A stretch of 64,000 nucleotides of DNA, taken from G963701675 sp963701675. GTDB taxonomy: Bacteria > Planctomycetota > Planctomycetia > Gemmatales > Gemmataceae. The notes below the pieces were generated by a model. It saw only the letters and a list, made by a program, of their open reading frames with translations, had not been told where the DNA came from and did not search any database. Positions 45,839 through 56,005 of this stretch are shown here, piece by piece (the first letter of the stretch is position 1; each line of letters starts with the position of its first letter). The stretch is from assembly GCA_963701675.1 (NCBI GenBank), contig OY969623.1:1984001-2048000 (forward strand). Reading direction: 5' to 3'. Both the position numbers and the translations under genes were made by a program.

Positions 45839-47506
45839 ATGTCAATCACGCAATGCCGTCGGCCGCCCGGATTTCGCCAGTCGCCGCAACAACGCCAGCG
45901 CCGTTCGATCCTCAGACCACGGCTCGAACCGTTGGAGGACCGAGTCGTGCCGAGCCAACTGGCTTGGGAGGACCAGCTTGACTTGAGCAACTTCGAGCAA
46001 GCATTCTCGGTCGCTCCGCTCAATGACCAGGTCTTCGTCAGCGGATTCACATCGAACGCGAACTTTGACCGAGATTTTCTGATCCGCGCCTACGATGTGC
46101 GTACCGGCGAGCTGCACTGGCAGGACCAGGTGGACAAAGGGTCGGATGAGTTCGCCTCGGGCGTGATAACCGATGAGAATCGCGTCTTTGTTTCCGGCAA
46201 CGTCTATATCCCCGGCCGCGGATACGACTGGATCGTGCGTGCCTACGAAGCCGGGAGCGGCGCCCTGCTATGGGAAAGCGTTGTCGACTTTGCCGCGAAG
46301 GATGATTTCTGCCGCGGCACCGCTTTCGCGGTTGAGAACGGAACCTTGTTTCTCGGCGGGTATGTTACCAACGCGCAAGGCAACTTGGATTGGGCAGTCC
46401 GAGCGTATCACTCTTCCTCCGGCCAAGCGGCCTGGGAGAACTTCGTCGACATCGGTGATGACTTCGTAAGGTCACTCTCTGCGGATGAAGGACGTGTGTT
46501 TGTAGGAGGGGGAATTGATGGGGCGAGCGTGGACCGCGTCTTGTTGTGCGCATACGACGCCAAGACCGGTGAGATCTTGTGGGAACAGAACACTCCAAAT
46601 GCCTATTTCCCCAAAGTCAAAACCCACGAGGGCCAGGTTCTAGTAGGTTCGACGCTGGCAACAGGGTCCCAAAAAGCGTACATGCTTATCCAGACGTATG
46701 ACGGCGCCACGGGAGCGCTCCTCTGGCAGGACCAGGTAGACAAAGGTGGTCAGCTCGATTCGCTTGAAGACCTGGACGTGCAAGGCGGCCGCGTGTTTGC
46801 GGTCGGTTTTGGGGGACTTGGTTGCATCCAGCGTGACTCCCCTCCTTCGGATTGTGAAGCACTGATCCGAACCTACGATCACAAAACGGGTACGCTCTTA
46901 TGGGAGCGCGAATCGGATCTCTCAGGAGGATTTGACGATCTAGCAAAACTCGTGGTCGCAGATAAAGGGACTGTTTTCACCTTCTCCTTGCCGCACCCCG
47001 AGTTCATTGGTCAGACGGAAATGGGCCAATGGACGGTGCAGGCATTTGACAGCGCGACCGGTCAGCTACGTTGGGAGAGCAAGGGTGGTCCCGTAGAGAC
47101 CGCGCTTTACAACATGGTGGTTCATCGCGGACGGCTCATCATTCCTGGACGGGCGGCCGATCCGAACACGTTCAATTGGGACTGGCTGGTCCGCGCCTAC
47201 TACATCCGCAGCGACGGTGGCGGCGGTTGGGGCGATTCAAGTAACCACGTCTTCACTGATGAAATCTGGTCAGGCGCTGGCGTGAATCACAGAGGCAGTG
47301 TCGACCGCGAAGGCCTCGACGACCTGATCGCCGGCGAGCTTGTGAGCACAATGCGGCGGGAAGGCCAGGTTGACATCCTGGCAGACCCCGACGCGGACCT
47401 TGCCCCGCGATTGAAGCGATTCCACAGCACCACTCTTGCCGATCGGGATACCTACCTCACCTACGTCAGGGAAACTCTCGATGGTTTGTTCATCGCGGGC
47501 GGGTGA
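45839..47506 (+). CDS. LEPR-XLL PQQ-like beta-propeller protein
   Basis: The ATG at 45839 follows GAAAGGGG. LEPR motif: ILRPRLEPLEDRVVPS. The rest is a series of PQQ-like blades, each with a RAYDVRTGELHWQDQVD or RTYDHKTGTLLWERESD pattern (seven or eight). These propellers bind PQQ in dehydrogenases, but in LEPR proteins without other catalytic domains they are more probably structural or binding modules. The C-terminal 80 residues (SVDREGLDDLIAGELVSTMR) are non-repetitive. Intact frame. Confidence 0.92.
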   Translation: MSITQCRRPPGFRQSPQQRQRRSILRPRLEPLEDRVVPSQLAWEDQLDLSNFEQAFSVAPLNDQVFVSGFTSNANFDRDFLIRAYDVRTGELHWQDQVDKGSDEFASGVITDENRVFVSGNVYIPGRGYDWIVRAYEAGSGALLWESVVDFAAKDDFCRGTAFAVENGTLFLGGYVTNAQGNLDWAVRAYHSSSGQAAWENFVDIGDDFVRSLSADEGRVFVGGGIDGASVDRVLLCAYDAKTGEILWEQNTPNAYFPKVKTHEGQVLVGSTLATGSQKAYMLIQTYDGATGALLWQDQVDKGGQLDSLEDLDVQGGRVFAVGFGGLGCIQRDSPPSDCEALIRTYDHKTGTLLWERESDLSGGFDDLAKLVVADKGTVFTFSLPHPEFIGQTEMGQWTVQAFDSATGQLRWESKGGPVETALYNMVVHRGRLIIPGRAADPNTFNWDWLVRAYYIRSDGGGGWGDSSNHVFTDEIWSGAGVNHRGSVDREGLDDLIAGELVSTMRREGQVDILADPDADLAPRLKRFHSTTLADRDTYLTYVRETLDGLFIAGG

Positions 47507-47526
47507 GGTCGAGTGAGTCTTTCAGA

Positions 47527-47559
47527 TTCCGTGCGCACTTCGCGTGGAAACGTCGCATG
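47527..47559 (+). repeat. 33-base direct repeat, right copy
   Basis: Identical to 45692-45724. It lies 20 bases behind the LEPR-PQQ gene and next to an IS4 transposase remnant. Confidence 0.75.
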
Positions 47560-47585
47560 AGGTTGTGGAGGAAGCTCAACGCCAT

Positions 47586-47963
47586 TCAGGAGAAGGAGCG
47601 ACAGGAGACAGCGGCGATGCGCGCTAGCGGAAAACCGAGGCCCGGTTTTTGCACAATGGGTTGGGGATACGCACGCTGGTTCTCCGGAGTGTCGGGCATC
47701 GACACCGAGGACCCGTCATAGACGTAAACGCGGCGACGCTTCCAAAGCCAATGCGGCTCAACGTTAGCTTCCAGCGCGCGTCCAGTCTGGCGAGCAACGT
47801 CCGAGAAGAACTTTTCGGGGAGACGCTTCGAATTACTTCGGAGGGCAGGGATGGAGTGTCGCAAAATGGCGTAGGCGACGACCTCTACGTCGAGATTCGC
47901 AAGCATACCAATGAACCAGCGAAGATGAAACTCAGTCCAGCGCGGAAAAGTGTCAGCACGCAC
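47586..47963 (-). pseudogene. IS4-family transposase, internal fragment
   Basis: LPEKFFSDVARQTGRALEAN, then VYVYDGSSVSMPDTPENQRA and YPQPIVQKPGLGFPLARIAA are the first catalytic region (D in YDGS) of IS4-type transposases. The remaining DDE residues and both ends are missing. No inverted repeats could be assigned. Confidence 0.8.
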
Positions 47964-48341
47964 AAGAGATTAACCCATGTGCGCTCATGAGGAACACTAC
48001 CTCTTTCGGATCAACAACCGCACGATGGGAACCTTCGTTGCCAGGTCTGCGTGCGATAGGTTATTTAGGACTCGAAGTTGGGTCTGGCGTTCCGTCCTGC
48101 GTCGTGATGGCGGGTGTGTGACGCAAGTCCGTCAAGAGGGCACGGGCAAAAAACCTCGAAATCAATTCGGGCCGATCGAAGACAATCTTCCAACCCACCA
48201 ATTTCAGCAGATGGGTGCTCGACAAGCGGCGCGCCGAGATTTCGGCGCTCCACCTTTGGACTGAACGAATGTGCGTGCAAGTTTCGGTGAGCCACTACAG
48301 GTATCTCCACAGAAGGAACACGGGCCGTCGACCTAGGCGCA
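47964..48341. other. no gene seen
   Basis: A stretch between transposase and VCBS fragments. Open frames on both strands look random. Confidence 0.4.
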
Positions 48342-48683
48342 GTGCCACTGCCCGCGCTTCTTCTCATAGCGCTGCAAGTAATCTTCGACGGCGCGTATGG
48401 TGAACTTGGTCTAGGCGGCCGCACGGCCATGACCCTGATGCGGAATCAAAACGGATCCTTCCGTCGCCGAGTGTCGTACAGCCCACCGGTAGAAAGCAAC
48501 ATGGTCACCGGCGATGTTAATAATGACGGCGCGATCGACGTAAAGCAAATGTCGGGACTGGCAAGTTGGCGAAAACTCGCGCATAAAACTCCAGAATCTC
48601 GTGGCACACAGCCTGGCAGCGACGCTAGGCATACCATCCTCGTCCAGAACGAGACGGTCACTCCCGTGTCCCTACACCGCTAG
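48342..48683 (+). pseudogene. possible VCBS/FG-GAP unit fragment
   Basis: NQNGSFRRRVSYSPPVESNM, then VTGDVNNDGAIDV matches one blade of an FG-GAP/VCBS protein. The rest of the frame has no pattern. A single blade is weak evidence. Confidence 0.38.
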
Positions 48684-48711
48684 CCTGCCCCTGGACGGTC
48701 GAACAGCCTCT

Positions 48712-50458
48712 TCAGGTCAGCACGATCGACCGCACGTCGAAGGTGTGGTCAAAGAGGATCTGGCAGGAACACTCGCCGGTCTCGACGACGTTGGCCGAAT
48801 CCGCGATCCCGCCGAGCTGTCGGGCAGCGTGGACCGGGTCGCCGCCTGTGGGTGTATCGTCCAAGGTCTGCGAGACCACGACGACGGCCCATTTGCCGTT
48901 GGGCTCGTTGAGCGGCAGGTCAAACGTCCCGGTGTAATAGTGCGAGAGGGCTTTCCATCGCGCTGGGTCGACTCGTCGCTTGTCCACGCAGATCTCGGCG
49001 ATGTACCCCTCGCCGCCGCCTCCCTCCACGACGACGCGTACGATCTCCGGCCCGTTGAGAACGAGCTTCTGAAGCGCACCGATGGCGGCGGTGGAGTCCA
49101 CCTGATCGGCGACGTTGCCGTTGGCACTGATCGCCCTGGCGCGGATCGGGCTGTTGTGGTGAAAGACGCTGAGCTCGACATGAGTGCTGGGCGGGCAGGC
49201 GATGGCGAGCGGACGCTTGGGGATCAAGATCGCCGTCATCCCCGAGGGATTAGAGGGTGATGCGGCGTCGAGCAGCAAGGTCGATCCGCTGCCGATCACG
49301 ACGAACGGGGGTATGACGATTGGCAGATTTACCATCGCGACGCCAGGCACCTGGGGTGTGAAGCCATGCCGGCAGTCGGGCACGCGCTTGGGGTCGATTG
49401 CGATATCTACACGGCCGCAGATGGGGCCAGGCACAAGAACACGTTGAGTGAGGCGCGGGATCCTTGACCGGGAAGCTGTGCGCGACGACGAATCGCTCCG
49501 GGCTCTTGTTGCCCGCCGGCGTCCAGAACTCGGCGCAGATGCGAACGGTGTCGCCGCCCTGATAGACGTCGCGATCGGTGAAGACACGTTTGCCGACGAG
49601 CACGTGCTCATTGGGCCGGTTCTCGGTAATGGTAGCGTTCGTGGAGCCAGCCGTCGTCACGCGGGTGTAGTCCCACTTGGTCTTCGCGGACCAGCTCCGG
49701 CCGGGAAAGGGAATGTGCGGGACGCTGGCTTCGAGTCGGATCCGCTCCCGCGTGGTCTTGGTTCCCGGCGCCGGGACCGGACCGGTGCGCTGGCCCCATC
49801 GGCTGGGGTCTTCGGCGTCGGAGGCGATTCCCGCGATCCAAGCCCCCGCTGCCAACCCGGTCAGGATGCCGGTCAGCGGGCTCGGCGCGGTCCAGAAAAA
49901 TAAGTGCGAGAGCGGCCCCCCGCAGATCAGCCAGAGAAACGCCCCTCCCGCGTAGGCCCCGCCCGCCAACCATGGCTGTACCGCGTCGTTGCCGATATCG
50001 TCGCCATAGACGTGCGCGTTGGAAAGGGCCATCGCCTCACCCGTCGAGGAGTCGAAACAGATGCCGCTCAGGGTGCCATACCCCGTGGGGAACGAGTGGA
50101 AATCGCCCAAGACGGTCGTTGATGTTCCTCCGACCAACGGATCCTCAGTGCGCGAGCCACGATCGCCCGTCGGAGAGTTGCTCGAGGGGCACGCGGTCCG
50201 GCGGACGATGACCCAGGGTAGTACGTCGGTCTTGTAGCCTTCGACGTTTTTGGGGATCGGCTGGCTGCCGCACTGGCGGATCGCGTCGTCCGAAGCCAGC
50301 TTGGCGCGCACGTGGTACTGTATTGCGACTTCGAACGTGGGCTTTCCCCGGACGAACTTGAGTCCGAAGCCGACGCAAGCGACATTCGGATCGCTCGCGA
50401 GCCGGCGCGACTCGGCCGCGGCAACTTCTTCGATGGGGAGTCGTTTGGGCGCTGCCAT
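48712..50458 (-). CDS. trypsin-like fold N-terminal half plus unknown C-terminal domain, frameshifted
   Basis: The ATG at 50458 follows GAGGTG and starts MAAPKRLPIEEVAAAESRRL. The N-terminal part resembles the entry of trypsin-like peptidases with a VACVGFGLKFVRGKPTFEVA, VRAKL and TDVLPW prelude, then GTLSGICFDSSTGEAMALSN and AHVYG, where H would be the catalytic histidine. A hydrophobic stretch follows (PLTGILTGLAAGAWIAGIAS). No GDSG serine motif is present. At 49457-49459 an extra C (CCC read as CC) would join FPVKDP to RLTQRVLVPGP, and the frame then runs to 48712 (VELSVFHHNSPIRARAISAN, YYTGTFDLPLNEPNGKWAVV). It lies 20 bases after a gene whose end carries GDSG. Confidence 0.7.
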
Positions 50459-50477
50459 GGTCCACACCTCTTTCGAC

Positions 50478-52437
50478 TTAGGCGAAGCGGATTCCCAGGG
50501 CCTGGAGCACGTCTTCGATGCGGCAAGCGGTGGCGAAATCACCCGACTCGGGACCAGCGTGGTTGAGGCCGAGCACTGCGTTGGTCCCCTGCTGCAGCCA
50601 CATCGAGCCGGAATCTCCCGAGCAAGACACCGCGGCCCCGGTGGCATCGGATGAGAATCGGAGCTGGTTCAAGAAGAACACGGTGCTGCCGTCGTCCTCG
50701 GGCCGCGCGGGGCCACGGGCAGGAAGGCCGAGAGGATGGCGGTCGAGAGGCCGCTGCGGGCCCCGGACTTGAACGCCAGCATCGCGGCCTGGGCGGCCGG
50801 GTCCGTGGGATTACTGGCCAAGTTCTGGAACAGGGCCGTGATCTGGGCGTTGGTCAGAAACGATCCGGGCGTGTCGATGTGACCACCAAGCGAGACCAGA
50901 GGCGTGGTCGTCGCCTCCCCAGTAGCCGCGTCCAGGTACGAGAAGATCGCGGGGGTCAGGCCTCGCTCGCCGTTGAGGGTCACCACGGCGGCGTCCACTG
51001 AGCCGGGATCGGTAGGCAGCGGGTTCATTGCCGGCGCGCTCGGCAGGGGGTTCATGATTGAACGGGTGAGCGAGCCGATCACGAGACCGAGCGCCTCGCT
51101 GTGTCCAGCCAGGTCGGCCCCTCCGGAAATAGCCGCCGCGATCGTAAGGATGATCGCTATGATGATGAGAAGCACCTTCCACCAAGGGTCTTCGAACGGG
51201 ATCGGGCCGAACTGACCTTCGAAAGGGTGGCGATAGTCGATCGTGTAGTCAACGACGGTGGGCCAGACGAAGATGTCGAGCCCTCCCTCGAGCCGGTCGG
51301 TCCAGTCGTCCCCACCGCCGTCTCCGCCCCCTCCATTCCCCCCGGCGCAACAGCAGGCGACGAGCCGAAGAAGGGCGCACAGATCCACGTACTTGCCCTC
51401 CAGGAACGCTTTGAGCTGTTCGCGCACGTAGCTCAGCGTGCGCCGATCGCAGTTGACCAAGGGGCCGCCACCGGAACCGCCGCCACCAGAACTGCCGCCC
51501 CCGCCAGCGCCTCCGGTGGCGCCGTGCTGGCGGAACCACGCCAGCGCGCGCTTGAAGGTGACCATGTCGATCACCATGTTCTCGAGCACGGCCGTCATCG
51601 TGCCCGCATCACAGCGCGAGACGAACCGTTTGTTCGTCGAGTCGTAGTTGGTCCGTGTGACCGAGATCGGGGCCCGGGCTTTCTCGCTGACGAGCGCGAT
51701 GTCTTCCGCGCCCTGGTCGGTCATGACTTGAAGTTCCACCTGATGCTTGCGGGCGGCGGCCTGGGCGGCGTCCACCTTGAAGTAGATCCGCCGTTTCTCC
51801 CAAACAGGGAGGGAACCGACAACGACGCGGCCTCCCTGCACGGTTTGGCCGACGGCCCGTTGATCGTTGGCGGACCACGCGTCGATGACATTCACGCCGG
51901 CCGCCGCGAGCCAGGCACGGCATCGGTCGGAGAGGCCCACGCGCGCGGAGGCGGGCCAATCGAGAGTCCAGATGTTCTGGATCTGGACGGCCATGAAGTA
52001 ACGGCCGAGCGTGGCCTCGAAGACGCCCTCGGGCATGGCCTGCAAGGTCGACGGGCGGATTGCGAACGGCGGCACCGGTTGAGCGACCATTCCGAGTTTG
52101 TTGAGCCTGATGACCAGGTCGTTGAAATCGCGATCGGATGTGGGAGTCGTCGTGTCTTCCGACTCGACGAGCCAGGAGTAGTAGGGACCGCGAGCGCGGA
52201 TGCGGCCCGGAGCCAGCTTGGCTGCCAGCCGTTCTGCCCGTCGTTGTGCTCGATCGTGAGCGTCCAGGGCACCTGCCCGTTGCCGAGGACATCAATCGCG
52301 GCGCCCGGGGTACCAGGGAGTGTCAAATTCCCCGCAGCGGCGCCGATCACGGTCACGCGCTGTTCCCAACCGGCATCGCGCGATTGAACCGTGATCCGCC
52401 AATCGCCGACAAAGGTCAATTGCGTCACGTCAGCCAT
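50478..52437 (-). CDS. large protein ending in a trypsin-like GDSG half, two frameshifts
   Basis: Start MADVTQLTFVGDWRITVQSR at 52437. Losing one C near 52215 separates HNDGQNG from LAAKLAPGRIRARGPYYSWL and TSDRDFNDLVIRLNKL, a DFNDLV calcium-type motif. The middle includes a Gly/Ser-rich linker (GGAGGGGSSGGGGSGGG), a cysteine cluster (VACCCAGG) and a hydrophobic helix (VLLIIIAIILTIAAAISGG). A missing G near 50700 separates this from PARPEDDGSTVFFLNQLRFS and VSCSGDSGSMWLQQGTNAVL then GLNHAG, the C-terminal half of a trypsin-like peptidase with the GDSG serine. The catalytic histidine was not found here but in the next gene. Function unknown. Confidence 0.7.
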
Positions 52438-53191
52438 GATGACCTCCCCGCGACCAACCGTATCGTACCCTGGGCCGAGCGACCTTTCCCAGCCTTATGT
52501 TACATGCCTTGGCATGCACGAGAAGGCGAAAAGAATCGTCGGCTGCCAATCGTCCGTACATACCACAGGTTCGGTCACTGTCGCAATCTCCTGGGCCGAC
52601 TGTGAATAAGGGAACGAACCGCCCCGCGCTGCCCGAGCCTAGCGCACCACGACGCCAAGCAAAGGTCGGACACCAGGTGGTTGAACGATTAGGGCCTATC
52701 GACGCTCTGAATTAGCCGGTTCGAGCCTTGGCTTTGTGGAAACTTGCCTAGGGCGCAGAACTGTCCCGCCTCAGATCCACCCGAGTTGCCCAGTCACCAG
52801 CGAACCAAAGCGGGACTCTCGGAGTCTTTCCCTCGTGCTCGTTTCAAAAGCAAATCTGGCATGAACTTGAAACTCTCCCTTATGGGACGTGGAGTCGACT
52901 TGGGTGATGGCCGGCGGCGCTGAGTTCAACGCAGACGACGTTCTTTGATCCAGGCGACGCCAATGTCCTTTTTGTACTACCTAGACACCGCCGCCACCCA
53001 AACCGGACGCGCATTTTCAAAAAAACATTTTTGCTTGCTGTGGCGTCAGCGAATTCGCCGGTGTGCCGCAATAGAAATTCCAGCGGCAATCGCTCTGTGT
53101 TGTTGCGGCAGCTGCGCGCGGCGCATAAAATCGGACCGGACGCGAACCAGCTTTGACGATTTGGATGCGTACGAATCGTTTGGGCAAGGGA
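52438..53191. other. intergenic, no gene seen
   Basis: No reliable coding pattern on either strand. It presumably contains the promoter of the minus-strand protease-like pair. Confidence 0.4.
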
Positions 53192-53470
53192 TTACGGTTC
53201 GGCATCTGTTCCCTCTTTTTCGGGCTTTGACCATACCCGCAGTCCCACCAGCCGCAGCACAACGGAGGAAATCCCGTGGAAGGAGGCTCCGATCAGCAGA
53301 GGGGCCCAGATGGCGAGATCTGTCGGCAGTGGTTCCCCGGTCTCGGGGTCGCGCCATCGCACAATGGAAATCGCCACACAAACAATGACGGCGAAGGTGA
53401 GCAACGTGAGGACACAACCGACACCCGTCAGTGGCGCTTTGCTGTCGCCCGTAGGCTTGCGAAATGGCAT
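53192..53470 (-). CDS. small two-TM membrane protein
   Basis: The ATG at 53470 follows GGAG. 92 residues with two hydrophobic segments (GVGCVLTLLTFAVIVCVAIS and LAIWAPLLIGASFHGISSVV) separated by RWRDPETGEPLPTD, then a charged tail. Intact; no family known to me. Single gene upstream of decayed sequence. Confidence 0.68.
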   Translation of the reverse strand: MPFRKPTGDSKAPLTGVGCVLTLLTFAVIVCVAISIVRWRDPETGEPLPTDLAIWAPLLIGASFHGISSVVLRLVGLRVWSKPEKEGTDAEP

Positions 53471-53613
53471 TGCTGCTCCGAATGTCCTCATCGATGATCT
53501 TTAGTAATATATCCCGACATTCGGCGCCTGTATGGTCCGTGTGCCGAGAAGCTCCACCCGGACCAGTTGCTCGTGTTCGCGACGACGGCCGTGAAAAACC
53601 CGCAAGATGACGT

Positions 53614-54230
53614 TCACATTTCAACAGCTCTCTCAGCGCTAAGATTTGACGCCGTCGTGCACGTGAAGTTGCGGCGCCAACCCGATTTACAAGAAGAATA
53701 TGTGGGGGACTTGATGACGTCCCACGTGCCTTGAATTGCGTCGCGATCATCGGTTGCCTTCGGCTTGTCGACCATTGCGTTTGCTGGCTCAGTATTCGAC
53801 GGCCCTGGATTGGAAGCATGGGAAAGCATGACCTTGGTGCCGCCCGCCAAGATCGCAACCAGAAGAGCTATGGAGGCGCCGATTTTTAGTTTGCTTAGTG
53901 TCATGGTTTTCAAAACTCCGGTCATGAGAACGACGGATGGAATGGGTGAGACCGTGCCGGCGGCCATCAGCTTCGCGACATCGAGCGTTGATTTCAGAAG
54001 CCCAGGTGGAACAGCGCCGACGGTTGGTACAAGGCCTAGTCCGATTGCCGAGCCAACACTCGGCAGCGTTACGCCATGACGCGACAAGCGACGGGCCAGT
54101 AGCTTTCGCGCGGTCGCTAATCGGCTCGATAGCGTACCTTCCGGTATGCCCAGTCGATTCGCTGCCTCCCTGCGTGGGCTTCCTTGAAGTTCGCATAACA
54201 CTACGGGCGCACGGTATTTGGCTGGGAGCC
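53614..54230 (-). pseudogene. ECF sigma factor C-terminal half with membrane anchor, fused to a LEPR fragment
   Basis: Starting inside region 4 (GLPAKYRAPVVLCELQGSPR, REAANRLGIPEGTLSSRLA, TARKLLARRL), then a long planctomycete-type extension with a membrane segment (LKIGASIALLVAILAGGTKV) and the beginning of a C-terminal module (DAIQGTWDVI) that decays. Region 2 is missing: at about 54230 the sequence switches to the N-terminus of a LEPR protein. The fusion is most simply a deletion between two genes. Confidence 0.75.
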
Positions 54231-54449
54231 CGCTAACTCATCCGGCCCGGGCTCGGCGTTGACCTTGTTGATGCAGTAACGCAAATCGCCACGGAAGCCC
54301 TTGCCGACGCCTTGATCGGTGAGGCGGGTCACGTGGCAGGTGGACAGCAGCTGACGGTGTTCCAGAGGCTCCAGTCGCAGGCGACTTGATCGAGTCAAAG
54401 GTGGCTGCTTTCGATAAGTCTTTACTTGGATTGGGGTTAGCCAAGTCAT
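54231..54449 (-). pseudogene. LEPR-XLL protein, N-terminal fragment
   Basis: The ATG at 54449 follows GGGAGGGG. LEPR motif: SRLRLEPLEHRQLLST. Then CHVTRLTDQGVGKGFRGDLR and YCINKVNAEPGPDE, the entry segment of a choice-of-anchor Q/beta-helix protein. It is cut at about 54230 by the sigma fragment. Confidence 0.75.
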
Positions 54450-54773
54450 CGGTCCCCTCCCAAAGTGAAGCCGCCGAGACAGCCAGGCCAAACGGCCGGC
54501 GCAGAGAGTCTCATTGATTGAGTTTTTCGTAACTGCGAGAGATGAAGTTCGGCCTCATATCTAGTGGGCGGACGGCGAACGGCGGTGCGTGTTGATGCGA
54601 AGAAAATCAGAAGAAAGCCTGATGATCTGCGCCGTTTCTGCCTGATCGATCGTTCAAGTTGGGCGTGTTGCATCGCCGACTGGTTTGCCGTGAGTCCGGA
54701 ACTTGGCGCCATGCGCCGGGTTTCATCTGCGGGCAGTCAGATTGTCGATCCCGGGTTGTTCAAGGAGCATGTG

Positions 54774-55558
54774 ATGTTGATTGGACTACGTAGACCGAGT
54801 TGCCTAATTCTCGTCGCCCTTGGATTGATGCTTGTCTTCACTTCGGGTGCACGGGCACAAGACATCCCTGGCTTCCAGTACGATGGCGAACAGAATTGGA
54901 CGTACGACGACGGCACACTCAAGATGAAAGGAATCCTCGTCAAGCCGGAGGGTGCCGGACCGTTCCCTGCCATTCTCATCAGCCACGGAAAGAATGGAAG
55001 CGCGCTAGGATTCGGTCTGAGCCATGCCAAGAACTACTTTGTGCCAATGGGGTTCGTGTGCATCGCTCCGGATTACACACACGCCGCCGGAAGCACGGGG
55101 CCGCCGGGGGCCAGTGCGGAGAACATTCGCGCGGTTTGAAATGTCTGGAGATCGTTCGCAGCCTGGCCGACGTTGACCGACGACGCACGGCAGCTTATGG
55201 ACACAGTATGGGCGCATTCGTCACCATCGCGGTAACGGCCGAACCGAAAGCCCGCCTGCGAGCGGCCGGCATCACTGCCGGCGGCGTCATTCCCAATCCG
55301 CCGCCCGGCGCCGCCTATCCGTCCACCACGACGGCTGAAAAGATTCGCAAGCCGTTCGGAATCATCCATGGGGAATTGGATACCACGGTTCCACCGTGGA
55401 CATCGGAGCTTTTGAAGGACATTTTGGATGCCAACGATGTGCCCAACTTTCGGCTGGTCGTACCGGATGTGGGGCATCCTGTGAACACCGAAAAGCCCGA
55501 GATTGTTTTTCCATTGTTGCAGGAGTGGTTCAAAGAGCATGGTGTTCTTGCACCATAG
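54774..55558 (+). CDS. secreted dienelactone-hydrolase-like alpha/beta hydrolase, frameshifted
   Basis: The ATG at 54774 follows AAGGAG. Signal peptide LILVALGLMLVFTSGARAQD. The catalytic triad is visible: serine in YGHSMGAF, aspartate in HGELDTTVPP, histidine in VPDVGHPVNT; oxyanion region ISHGKNG. The first frame stops at 55137 after SAENIRA. Adding one G (GCGG to GCGGG, about 55131) joins it to GLKCLEIVRSLADVD and the rest, ending at 55558. With that change the protein has a normal length of about 261 residues. Substrate unknown. Confidence 0.88.
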
Positions 55559-55587
55559 TGATCGTCCGGCGGTATGCCATCGTCGTT

Positions 55588-55825
55588 GGAACGGCCCGGC
55601 GCTACCGCCAATACCATTAGGTTGATTCAGCAGCCACCGGGCCGAATATGTGGAAAAAAAGCCCGGCCCATCACCGCCGGCAGGGTGTACGGGTGACAGC
55701 GGATTGAGAAAGGCCGGGCCTTCGGATTTTTGAGCAAGTGGTGTACCAGAAAAAGGAAACATATGAAGAAACAGCCCGGCGCTTACCGCCAGCTGGGATT
55801 CAGCGGCAGCCACCGGGCCGAATGA
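55588..55825. repeat. GC-rich intergenic repeats
   Basis: Two similar units (55590-55636 and 55773-55825) share GCCCGGCGCT, ACCGCCA, and GCAGCCACCGGGCCGAAT. Between them AGCCCGGCC (55660s) can pair with GGCCGGGCCT (55714 on) as a hairpin after the hydrolase gene. REP-like; a terminator role is possible. Confidence 0.45.
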
Positions 55826-56005
55826 GAAAAGCCCGGTCCAGCATCGCTGAAGGAATGCTCCGCAGCTATTTTCAGCGGAAGTCGGGAACCGGGTATCGGG
55901 AACCGGTTTCGGACTCGTCCGTCATCGAGCCGGCTGACCGATCAGCGATTGGCACCCACGCCACCGCGCGGCGAGCTGCACGCGCCACGGAAGTACATGG
56001 CTACT

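Noticed and set aside
51101..52387. 428-codon plus-strand frame
   Set aside because: Antisense of the GC-rich protease-like gene. The minus strand has the GDSG, DFNDLV and linker features.
48712..52437. Prophage structural genes
   Set aside because: The Gly-rich protein and its size suggested tail proteins at first, but no terminase, portal, capsid or tape-measure pattern is nearby.
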